From Campylobacterales bacterium (GTDB lineage Bacteria; Campylobacterota; Campylobacteria; Campylobacterales; Thiovulaceae), in contig DTUW01000071.1 in the NCBI GenBank assembly GCA_012963895.1, positions 1 to 7,735 on the forward strand: DNA of 7,735 bases, in the 5' to 3' direction. The translations under genes and the position numbers were made by a program. The first letter of the stretch is position 1; every line of letters starts with the position of its first letter. A model generated the notes under the pieces. That model had not been told where the DNA came from and searched no databases. It saw only the letters and a list, made by a program, of their open reading frames with translations. This document shows, in pieces, positions 1-5,641 of this stretch.

Positions 1-49
1 GTTTATCTTTCATTATAAAAAATCCTCTCTAAAATTTATTTATGATAGT

Positions 50-78
50 TTTATAGTCGCTAAATTAGAATTTATAAT
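50..78 (+). promoter_or_regulatory. Predicted sigma-70 promoter of acs
   Basis: A perfect TATAAT -10 hexamer lies at 73-78. A TTTATA element (4 of 6 matches to TTGACA) lies at 50-55, exactly 17 bp upstream. Transcription would start near 85, leaving a leader of about 20 nt that carries the AAGGA ribosome binding site at 90-94, 9 nt before the acs ATG. A poor -35 with a strong -10 is normal for Campylobacterota housekeeping promoters. Bases 1-49 are AT-rich and show nothing else recognisable. This is a sequence-match prediction only. Confidence 0.6.
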
Positions 79-103
79 ATTTCAAAGATAAGGACTTTGG
101 GAA

Positions 104-2053
104 ATGGAAAAGTTATTCTATCCAAACAGAGAAGAGGCAAAGAAGGCGAGGATTCGCAATATTTGCGAATATCAGGAGTTGGTTGAAGAGGCAAAAGAGG
201 ACTATGAAGGATATTGGGGAAGACTTGCAGAAGAAAAGATAGATTGGTTTGAACCTTTTGACCAAGTATTAGATGAGAGCAATCCCCCTTTTTACAAATG
301 GTTTATAGGTGGGAAACTAAATGTTAGCTATCAATGTATAGATAGACATTTGGAGAGTAGAAAGAATAAGGCAGCTATTATTTTTGAGGGAGAACTGGGA
401 GATAAAAGGGTTATCACATATCGCGAACTTTACTACGAGGTAAATAGAACAGCGAACCTATTGAAAAATAGATTTGGGATTTCCAAAGGTGATAGGGTTG
501 TTATCTATATGCCTATGATTCCTGAAACCACTTTCATGATGTTAGCTTGTGCAAGAATAGGGGCTATCCATTCGGTTGTCTTTGGTGGTTTTTCTGCTGA
601 TGCTCTCCGCGACAGGATTGAAGATGCCCAAGCAAAATTGGTTATTACAGCTGACGGAGCATATCGACGAGGAAAGCCGTATATGTTAAAACCGATAGTA
701 GATGAAGCTCTATCCAAAGGGTGCGAATCGGTTGAAAAGGTTCTAATTGTTGAACGGAATGGAGAAGAGATAGAGTATATTGAAGGTAGAGACTATCTAT
801 ATAATGAGTTGGTCAAACAGGAATCCCCGATTTGCGAACCTGAGATTATGGATTCAGAAGACCCGCTATTTCTACTATATACATCAGGCTCAACTGGAAA
901 ACCGAAAGGGGTTCAACACTCACAAGCTGGATATATTCTCCATGCAATGGTTACTATGGAGATGGTTTTTGATATTCGAGAAAACGATACCTATTGGTGC
1001 ACTGCCGATGTTGGTTGGATAACAGGACACACCTATATAGTTTATGGTCCTCTTGCTGTTGGAGCAACTACTATCATCTATGAGGGAGTTCCAGTCTATC
1101 CTGATGCTGGTCGATGGTGGAGAATGGTTGAAGAGTATCAAGTAAATCAGTTCTATACCGCTCCTACTGCTATTAGACTTCTTCATAAAACAGGAATAGA
1201 AGAACCTAAAAAGTATGACCTCTCATCTCTTAGAATTCTCGGAACTGTTGGAGAGCCTATCAATCCTGATGCTTGGCTCTGGTATTACAATGAAGTTGGA
1301 GGGGGTCGCTGTCCTATCGTTGATACTTGGTGGCAGACTGAAACAGGCGGACACATGATAAGTCCTATCCCTTTTGCCACCCCTATAAAACCGGGGTCAG
1401 CAACAAATCCATTACCGGGTATTATGGCTGAGATTGTCGATGAGGTTGGCAATCGAGTTCCGCAAGGCGAAAAAGGTTTCTTATGTATTACCAAGCCGTG
1501 GCCTTCAATGATTAGGACTATTTGGAATGACCCTGAGAGATTTAAAAAATCCTATTTCGGCGATGTAACCAAAGATGGAAAACCTATCTATTTCTCAGGT
1601 GATGGAGCTATCTACGACGAAAATGGATATATAGTAATCACTGGTCGGGTAGATGATGTTATCAATGTTTCAGGACATAGATTAGGGACTGCTGAAATTG
1701 AGTCGGCTATCGGAAACCACGACAATGTAGCAGAGGTTGCGGTAGTTGGAAAACCTCATCAGCTCAAAGGTGAATCTGTTTTTGCCTACATTGTTCTAAA
1801 AAGTGAAGATAGCTTAGGTGAAGATGTTGAACTCTTGAAGGAGATAAATAGTATTATCTCCAAAGAGATAGGAGCTATTGCTAAGTGTGATGAGATAATG
1901 GTAGTTTCAGGACTTCCAAAAACGAGAAGCGGTAAGATAATGAGAAGAATCTTACGAGCAATAGCGAAAGGGGAAAAGATAAATCAAGATATTTCTACCC
2001 TTGAAAATCCAGCTGTTGTTGAGGAGATAGAGAAAAAATTCCAGATGAAGTAG
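104..2053 (+). CDS. acs: Acetyl-CoA synthetase (AMP-forming acetate-CoA ligase)
   Basis: Cytosolic enzyme converting acetate, ATP and CoA to acetyl-CoA, AMP and PPi through acetyl-AMP. At 649 residues it matches the usual length of about 650. An N-terminal acetyl-CoA synthetase domain (about 20-80) precedes the AMP-binding core. Visible motifs are the P-loop YTSGSTGKPKG at 259-269, DTWWQTETGG at 407-416, FSGD with Asp500, TGRVDD with Arg515, the hinge VSGHRLGTAEIE at 522-533, and PKTRSGK at 605-611. Trp410 aligns with the tryptophan (414 in the Salmonella enzyme) that restricts the pocket to acetate. Lys611 is the conserved lysine that Pat-type acetyltransferases modify in this family, so post-translational control is plausible but inferred. 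The ATG at 104 follows AAGGA at a 9-nt spacing. The next gene starts 4 nt after the stop, so the two are probably cotranscribed. No acetate permease gene (actP) or DUF485 partner is visible. Confidence 0.98.
   Translation: MEKLFYPNREEAKKARIRNICEYQELVEEAKEDYEGYWGRLAEEKIDWFEPFDQVLDESNPPFYKWFIGGKLNVSYQCIDRHLESRKNKAAIIFEGELGDKRVITYRELYYEVNRTANLLKNRFGISKGDRVVIYMPMIPETTFMMLACARIGAIHSVVFGGFSADALRDRIEDAQAKLVITADGAYRRGKPYMLKPIVDEALSKGCESVEKVLIVERNGEEIEYIEGRDYLYNELVKQESPICEPEIMDSEDPLFLLYTSGSTGKPKGVQHSQAGYILHAMVTMEMVFDIRENDTYWCTADVGWITGHTYIVYGPLAVGATTIIYEGVPVYPDAGRWWRMVEEYQVNQFYTAPTAIRLLHKTGIEEPKKYDLSSLRILGTVGEPINPDAWLWYYNEVGGGRCPIVDTWWQTETGGHMISPIPFATPIKPGSATNPLPGIMAEIVDEVGNRVPQGEKGFLCITKPWPSMIRTIWNDPERFKKSYFGDVTKDGKPIYFSGDGAIYDENGYIVITGRVDDVINVSGHRLGTAEIESAIGNHDNVAEVAVVGKPHQLKGESVFAYIVLKSEDSLGEDVELLKEINSIISKEIGAIAKCDEIMVVSGLPKTRSGKIMRRILRAIAKGEKINQDISTLENPAVVEEIEKKFQMK
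152..170. repeat. Perfect 8-bp inverted repeat within the start of acs
   Basis: ATTCGCAA at 152-159 and TTGCGAAT at 163-170 are exact reverse complements separated by TAT. They cover acs codons 17-23, about 65 bp downstream of the predicted transcription start. The shape fits either a dimeric regulator site or a short mRNA hairpin with a 3-nt loop near the ribosome loading region. It also encodes ordinary protein sequence, so chance cannot be excluded. Confidence 0.45.
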
Positions 2054-2057
2054 GCAG

Positions 2058-2897
2058 ATGAAGAGGTATCTAATATTTTTTTTACCTCTCCTCCTCTTTG
2101 GGGGGATAGGGGTAATTAAGAAGATTCGGAATGATGTTTTTGTAATTAGAAACGGAGATACACTGGAAACTAAGCCCGGTTTCGAACTCCTATCAAACGA
2201 TATAGTTGTTACAGGTGATAAATCAAAAGCGAAACTGGTATTTCAAGATAAGACGAAAATAACTCTTGGGAAAAATTCCATCTTTGAGATTCAAAAATAT
2301 CTATTCGACGGAACTAAGAAATCCAGAGCAAAATTCAAAGCTAAATATGGATTTTTCAATGCAGTAACTGGAAAGATAGGAAAGGTAGCCCCTGACAATT
2401 TTGCACTCAAAACTAAGACAGCTACTATTGGAGTTAGAGGGACTGAATTCGAGGGGGTTGTATCTCCTTCAAAAGAGGGGGTGAAATGTGTGAAAGGGAC
2501 TATCGCCGTTAGTGCAAAAGGTAAAACTATTATTTTGAATGAAGGTGAAAGCCTCGAAATTACAGAAGAGCTATTCAATCCAAAATTTATAGGAGAGATA
2601 AAATCTATTGAAGGGGTAGCTTTTGTTAAAGATGGAAAAAATATATTTGTAGCATCAGTTGGTCATCTTCTCCGTCCAAAAGAGATATTAGTAGCTGGAT
2701 ATGACTCGAAAGTTGTTTTAGAACTTGTTGATAAAGCAGTTGTGGAGGTTCATAAAAATTCAGGTTTTATTGGAGATTTCAAAAATGGAAAAGAGAAAAT
2801 AGATGTTTTGAAAGGGGTAATCACGATAAAAGCTAAAAATGGTGAAAAGAACTTTTCACAGGGAAATATCGTATTCTTGAAAGATGGCAAATTATGA
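2058..2897 (+). CDS. Exported FecR-domain protein with tandem repeat architecture
   Basis: This 279-residue protein has a basic-hydrophobic N-terminus (MKRYL, then leucine/phenylalanine-rich to about residue 19) that looks like a signal peptide or a membrane anchor. No clear AxA cleavage site follows it. Residues about 22-131 fit the FecR domain: alternating beta-strand pattern, then the hallmark TATIGVRGTEF at 121-131. A second, weaker copy begins near 178: IGEIKSI at 178-184 parallels IGVIKKI at 17-23, and the spacing of VFV/AFV and the later strands is similar. The second copy lacks the GVRGTEF motif. Proteins of this class are envelope proteins of mostly unknown function in Campylobacterota; classical FecR transmits an iron-citrate signal to a sigma factor, but no sigma factor or TonB receptor is nearby, so that role should not be assumed. 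The start follows the acs stop by 4 nt with only a GAAG-like ribosome binding site, suggesting translational coupling. Confidence 0.85.
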   Translation: MKRYLIFFLPLLLFGGIGVIKKIRNDVFVIRNGDTLETKPGFELLSNDIVVTGDKSKAKLVFQDKTKITLGKNSIFEIQKYLFDGTKKSRAKFKAKYGFFNAVTGKIGKVAPDNFALKTKTATIGVRGTEFEGVVSPSKEGVKCVKGTIAVSAKGKTIILNEGESLEITEELFNPKFIGEIKSIEGVAFVKDGKNIFVASVGHLLRPKEILVAGYDSKVVLELVDKAVVEVHKNSGFIGDFKNGKEKIDVLKGVITIKAKNGEKNFSQGNIVFLKDGKL

Positions 2898-2903
2898 TAA
2901 AAT
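2877..2903 (+). promoter_or_regulatory. Possible promoter for tRNA-Val inside the fecR-like 3' end
   Basis: TTGAAA at 2877-2882 and TAAAAT at 2898-2903 each match the sigma-70 consensus at 5 of 6 positions, but the 15-bp spacer is short. TATGAT at 2893-2898 is an alternative -10 with no good -35. A start near 2910 would put transcription about 8 nt before the mature tRNA 5' end. The alternative is that the tRNA is only processed out of read-through acs-fecR transcripts. Confidence 0.3.
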
Positions 2904-2917
2904 TCCAACTCAAATTA

Positions 2918-2992
2918 GGTCACATAACTCAGTGGTAGAGTGCTACCTTGACATGGTAGTGGTCGCTGGTTCGAGTCCAGCTGTGACCACCA
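2918..2992 (+). tRNA. tRNA-Val, anticodon GAC
   Basis: A full cloverleaf folds by eye. The acceptor stem GGTCACA (2918-2924) pairs perfectly with TGTGACC (2982-2988). The D stem is ACTC/GAGT with loop AGTGGTA. The anticodon stem CTACC/GGTAG encloses loop TTGACAT with anticodon GAC at 2950-2952. The variable loop is TGGTC. The T stem GCTGG/CCAGC encloses TTCGAGT. Discriminator A2989 is followed by an encoded CCA at 2990-2992. GAC reads GUC and, by wobble, GUU. It starts 20 nt after the fecR-like stop codon, and its last base touches the stop codon of the convergent ferredoxin gene. No integrase or duplicated 3' end is visible, so nothing indicates an integration site. Confidence 0.98.
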
Positions 2993-4036
2993 CTAATCTA
3001 TATCTCTTGCAAGTTGGAATATATGTCCAAACTCCTTTGTAAATCCTTCACATCTATCGCAAATCTCTTTTGAGCTATCTTGTCTCACAAATGGAGTTTT
3101 ACACTCTATACATGTTCCCATTTCGAATTGAATCAATTTGGTAGGTTTCAATAATTCGATACTCTCTATCTCTTTTCTGATTTCAACTCCATCAACCTTA
3201 CAAATATCTAAACAGATACCGCAACCTATACAGCGGTTGGAATTTATGTATATGGACAATAAATCAGAGGAGCGAAACAGGGCATCTGTTGGGCAGAACT
3301 GGATACAATCTCCGCAATTATTACAATTACTATTTATAGATACTGAATTTAGTATCTGAAACTCTCCTATTTCCAACTTTTCAACTTGCTCCAATATCCC
3401 TACCTCATCGAGGCTATCTAATAGTAATTTATGTTTTAGAGGATATACCTTTTTCCAATTTGGGTCTCTTTGTAGTTTGGTATCTATTCTCTTTCTATCC
3501 TCTTCATCGATTGAGAACCTTTCCAATACTTTTCCAAAAAGTCTCCTTTTAGGTTCTTCTCTCTGTTCGTAGGTAATTTCTACTCTTTGGGTAGCTTCTA
3601 TACTCTCCAAAAATCTATTAGCCTCTTCAATTCTCTTCTCAATTTTGGATTGAAACCTATCCCCTATTTCACATTGAGAGCAGAGAGACAAATCACATAT
3701 AGGAGCTGTTTCAGATTGGAGAGCCATTATTGCAAAGTGATATATATCAAATTTAGCGAGACACTCCTTTTTTTCTTTACAATCTAGGTATCTCTTTTCA
3801 GATAGTCCAAACTCCAAAGCCTCTCTATTAGGTTCTATATTTGCAATAGTTATAGCTTCTGTTGGACACCCCCCTAGACAAGCTGAGCATAAGGTGCATA
3901 GTTCGGGTTGAACTCTAATTTTGTTTTGAAATATCGAAAATACATTTTCGGGACACTCATCTACACATATAGAGCAACTATTGTAGTAGTAACTATTTCG
4001 GATACAACTCAAACTATCATACTCTATCTTTTTCAC
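2993..4036 (-). CDS. Multi-cluster 4Fe-4S ferredoxin-like protein with C-terminal zinc-ribbon-like motif
   Basis: Predicted cytoplasmic electron-transfer or accessory protein of 347 residues with 25 cysteines and no signal peptide. The N-terminal module has C21-x2-C24-x3-C28-P and C47-x2-C50-x2-C53-x3-C57-P; the first motif lacks a normally spaced leading cysteine, the nearest being C11. A linker carries C86, C92, C114, C119 and C122, followed by a charged region without cysteines (about 123-237). The C-terminal module is a textbook pair, C238-x2-C241-x2-C244-x3-C248-P and C269-x2-C272-x2-C275-x3-C279. The tail has C309-x2-C312 and C326-x2-C329, resembling a zinc ribbon or rubredoxin knuckle pair. 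It starts with GTG at 4036 inside the end of torD (20-nt overlap), with purine-rich GAGGGAAG upstream; no early in-frame ATG exists. Such ferredoxin/TorD pairs are known beside molybdoenzyme operons, so a role in maturing or feeding a formate-dehydrogenase-type enzyme is inferred. Its real partner is not in the window. Confidence 0.87.
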   Translation of the reverse strand: MKKIEYDSLSCIRNSYYYNSCSICVDECPENVFSIFQNKIRVQPELCTLCSACLGGCPTEAITIANIEPNREALEFGLSEKRYLDCKEKKECLAKFDIYHFAIMALQSETAPICDLSLCSQCEIGDRFQSKIEKRIEEANRFLESIEATQRVEITYEQREEPKRRLFGKVLERFSIDEEDRKRIDTKLQRDPNWKKVYPLKHKLLLDSLDEVGILEQVEKLEIGEFQILNSVSINSNCNNCGDCIQFCPTDALFRSSDLLSIYINSNRCIGCGICLDICKVDGVEIRKEIESIELLKPTKLIQFEMGTCIECKTPFVRQDSSKEICDRCEGFTKEFGHIFQLARDID

Positions 4037-4598
4037 CCGCTTCCCTCTCTAATAGATAGTTGTAATCAGCTACAAGAAATTCGATGATGAAATCGAAAAG
4101 CTCTCGAAAAAATGGGGTTGATGCCATACTTTTCATTCCGATGAGGTAAGGGATAACCCATTTCAATAGATGAGTTTCTAAAAACTCCCTTTGAGTTTGG
4201 AACTCGTCCCGAAATACCACCATCTGCATAAATCCGAACTCTATCCCTAGATGGTCTGGGGATACAATATCGGTTTGGTTCATATCTATCTCAAAGCCGT
4301 GTCTAAAATAGAACTCCATTACAGGATTTTGAAGCCCTACCAGTGCCTCCTGTTTTGCATCTAAAACAAAAGATTCTATCGGTTGAGTATGGAGAAGAAA
4401 CATAGAGCTATAATCTACATTTAGCTCATCTTCTATCTTTTTAAGGTCGTGGAATTTGAAATAGTTTAGGGTTTCGTTTCCTATTAGTTGTAGTAGCTCC
4501 TCATTTCGAGCCAAATCCTCTATTAGAAATCTATCAGGAACATCTGAAAAGATACGAGATAGAAAAGCATATATCATAGTTCTCTGCTGTTTTTCCAT
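4017..4598 (-). CDS. TorD/DmsD-family molybdoenzyme maturation chaperone
   Basis: This predicted all-helical cytoplasmic protein of 193 residues has the size of the TorD family, whose members bind the Tat signal peptide or apo-form of molybdopterin oxidoreductases until cofactor is inserted. The family hallmarks are the central SPDHLGIEFGFM stretch (about residues 112-123) and the later HLLKWVIPYL helix. An earlier segment, DELNVDYSSMF, matches the conserved D-Y-x-x-L/M-F position. The ATG at 4598 is chosen because AAGGAG sits 4 nt upstream (4603-4608) and similarity begins there. The frame stays open 35 codons further to 4703, but that extension would run through the promoter region and into rpsL and has no family-like sequence. 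The ferredoxin gene overlaps its 3' end by 20 nt, indicating a translationally coupled operon. The specific client enzyme cannot be told; formate dehydrogenase is the usual one with this neighbour in Campylobacterota (inference). Confidence 0.9.
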   Translation of the reverse strand: MEKQQRTMIYAFLSRIFSDVPDRFLIEDLARNEELLQLIGNETLNYFKFHDLKKIEDELNVDYSSMFLLHTQPIESFVLDAKQEALVGLQNPVMEFYFRHGFEIDMNQTDIVSPDHLGIEFGFMQMVVFRDEFQTQREFLETHLLKWVIPYLIGMKSMASTPFFRELFDFIIEFLVADYNYLLEREAGEKDRV

Positions 4599-4602
4599 TG
4601 TT

Positions 4603-4608
4603 CTCCTT
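4603..4608 (-). promoter_or_regulatory. Ribosome binding site deciding the torD-like start
   Basis: On the minus strand AAGGAG lies 4 nt before ATG 4598. It is the strongest Shine-Dalgarno match on that strand here and rules in favour of the 193-residue product over the longer open frame. Confidence 0.8.
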
Positions 4609-4620
4609 ATCTGTTTAGAA

Positions 4621-4670
4621 CCGAAACATATCATATATAGATTAATATTCCCTTTTCGATATAATTTCGG
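4621..4670. promoter_or_regulatory. Divergent torD/rpsL promoter region with flanking inverted repeat
   Basis: Plus strand: a perfect TATAAT at 4660-4665 would start the str operon near 4672, about 25 nt before rpsL; no good -35 is present. Minus strand: TATGAT (reverse complement of 4630-4635) would start torD transcription near 4622, about 24 nt before its ATG. The two -10 boxes are only 24 bp apart, so each promoter's -35 zone falls on the other's -10. CCGAAA at 4621-4626 and TTTCGG at 4665-4670 form a 6-bp inverted repeat, placing TTTCGG just downstream of the -10 in both directions. The promoters are predicted from consensus matches only. Confidence 0.5.
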
Positions 4671-4696
4671 ACTAAAATTTATATTTAAGGTGGAAG

Positions 4697-5071
4697 ATGC
4701 CAACCATTAACCAACTTGTTAGAAAGGAGAGAAAAAAGGTAGTTAAGAAATCAAAATCACCAGCCTTGAAAAACTCTCCACAAAGAAGAGGAGTATGTAC
4801 AAGAGTATATACAACAACTCCTAAAAAACCTAACTCAGCTTTAAGAAAAGTGGCAAAAGTTCGATTGACAACAGGGATTGAAGTAATCTCCTATATAGGA
4901 GGTGAAGGACACAATCTACAAGAACACAGCATAGTATTGGTTAGAGGTGGTAGGGTAAAAGACTTGCCAGGGGTAAAATACCACATCGTTAGAGGTGCTT
5001 TGGATACTGCCGGAGTTGCCAATAGAACCGTTTCTCGTTCTAAATATGGAACGAAAAAACCTAAAAAATAG
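4697..5071 (+). CDS. rpsL: 30S ribosomal protein S12
   Basis: S12 sits at the decoding centre of the small subunit and helps set translational accuracy. The 124-residue product is full length and highly conserved, including PQRRGVCTRVYTTTPKKPNSA (positions 28-48) and GGRVKDLPGVKYHIVRG (84-100). Lys43 and Lys88, the positions where substitutions classically give streptomycin resistance, are both lysine, so those known changes are absent. Asp89, the residue beta-methylthiolated by RimO in some bacteria, is also present. ATG 4697 follows AAGG at a 6-nt spacing. It is the first gene of the str operon; rpsG follows 16 nt after its stop. Confidence 0.99.
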   Translation: MPTINQLVRKERKKVVKKSKSPALKNSPQRRGVCTRVYTTTPKKPNSALRKVAKVRLTTGIEVISYIGGEGHNLQEHSIVLVRGGRVKDLPGVKYHIVRGALDTAGVANRTVSRSKYGTKKPKK

Positions 5072-5087
5072 TAAAGAGGATTGAAGT

Positions 5088-5561
5088 TTGAGAAGAAGAA
5101 GAGCTCCAAAACGGGAAATAATGGCTGACCCTATATATAATAGTGTTATCGTTACAAAACTTATAAATAAGGTTATGCAGGACGGAAAAAAGTCAGTAGC
5201 TGAAAAGCTAGTATATAGTGCTTTTGAAATTGCTTCTAAAAAGACAAATGGAGAGAAAAAAGGAATTGAAATTTTCAACGATGCGGTTGAAAATTTGAAA
5301 CCTATCTTAGAGGTTAGAAGTAGAAGAGTTGGAGGAGCAACCTACCAAGTTCCAGTTGAAGTTAGACCTGAAAGACAACTCTCATTAGCTCTAAGATGGT
5401 TAGTTGATGCATCTAGAAATAGAAACGAAAGAACAATGGCGGAAAGATTGGCTAATGAAATATTAGATGCTTCTAATAGCAAAGGTGCTGCATTTAAGAA
5501 GAAAGAAGATATTTACAAAATGGCTGAGGCAAATAAAGCATTTGCCCACTATCGATGGTAA
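5088..5561 (+). CDS. rpsG: 30S ribosomal protein S7
   Basis: S7 is a primary 16S rRNA-binding protein that nucleates assembly of the 30S head and contacts the E-site tRNA. The 157-residue product is the normal length and contains VRSRRVGGATYQVPVEVR (about 76-93) and the conserved end KMAEANKAFAHYRW. The start is TTG at 5088: this yields the MRRRRAPKRE terminus expected for campylobacterial S7 and is preceded by GAGG at 5076-5079 with 8-nt spacing. The first ATG (5121) would remove 11 conserved basic residues. The rpsL-rpsG gap is only 16 nt, so the long S7 autoregulatory structure known between these genes in E. coli has no room here. Confidence 0.98.
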   Translation: MRRRRAPKREIMADPIYNSVIVTKLINKVMQDGKKSVAEKLVYSAFEIASKKTNGEKKGIEIFNDAVENLKPILEVRSRRVGGATYQVPVEVRPERQLSLALRWLVDASRNRNERTMAERLANEILDASNSKGAAFKKKEDIYKMAEANKAFAHYRW

Positions 5562-5578
5562 TACTCCACAACTCCTAT

Positions 5579-5594
5579 GGGGGATTTTTCCCCT
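5579..5594 (+). other. GC-rich RNA hairpin between rpsG and fusA
   Basis: GGGGA at 5580-5584 pairs with TCCCC at 5589-5593 around a TTTT loop, and a G-T pair (5579/5594) can extend the stem to 6 bp. It lies 17 nt after the rpsG stop in an 80-nt spacer. The bases after it (TCTACCTCTTTTA) are pyrimidine-rich, but the run of T begins about 8 nt downstream, so it is a poor intrinsic terminator. A leaky attenuator lowering fusA expression, or an RNA processing/stability element, would fit; both are inferences. Confidence 0.5.
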
Positions 5595-5641
5595 CTACCT
5601 CTTTTACAAATTCACAAATCAGAATATAGGATATTGGAAAA

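Noticed and set aside
505..1494. Several open frames on the strand opposite acs, up to 88 codons
   Set aside because: They lie wholly within a strongly conserved acs, show no protein-family features, and are expected shadows of its codon pattern. The same applies to opposite-strand frames within rpsL, rpsG and fusA.
2918..2992. tRNA gene as an integration site for a mobile element
   Set aside because: No integrase, no repeated tRNA 3' end and no foreign-looking cargo are present; the neighbours are compact chromosomal genes.
4599..4703. A 35-codon N-terminal extension of the torD-like gene, in frame up to an ATG at 4703
   Set aside because: It would cross both predicted promoters and overlap the first codons of rpsL, has no family-like sequence, and is outcompeted by the strong AAGGAG site before the ATG at 4598.
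4697..5071. Streptomycin-resistance variant of rpsL
   Set aside because: Both classical positions, 43 and 88, carry lysine as in susceptible strains.
5579..5607. Hairpin after rpsG as a true rho-independent terminator
   Set aside because: The stem is short and there is no T-run immediately after it, and fusA follows on the same strand, so complete termination is unlikely.
5603..5630. Possible fusA promoter: TTTACA at 5603-5608 and TATAGG at 5625-5630, 16-bp spacer
   Set aside because: The -10 matches only 4 of 6 bases, and transcription would begin only a few bases before the ATG, leaving no room for the ribosome binding site. Read-through from rpsG is simpler.
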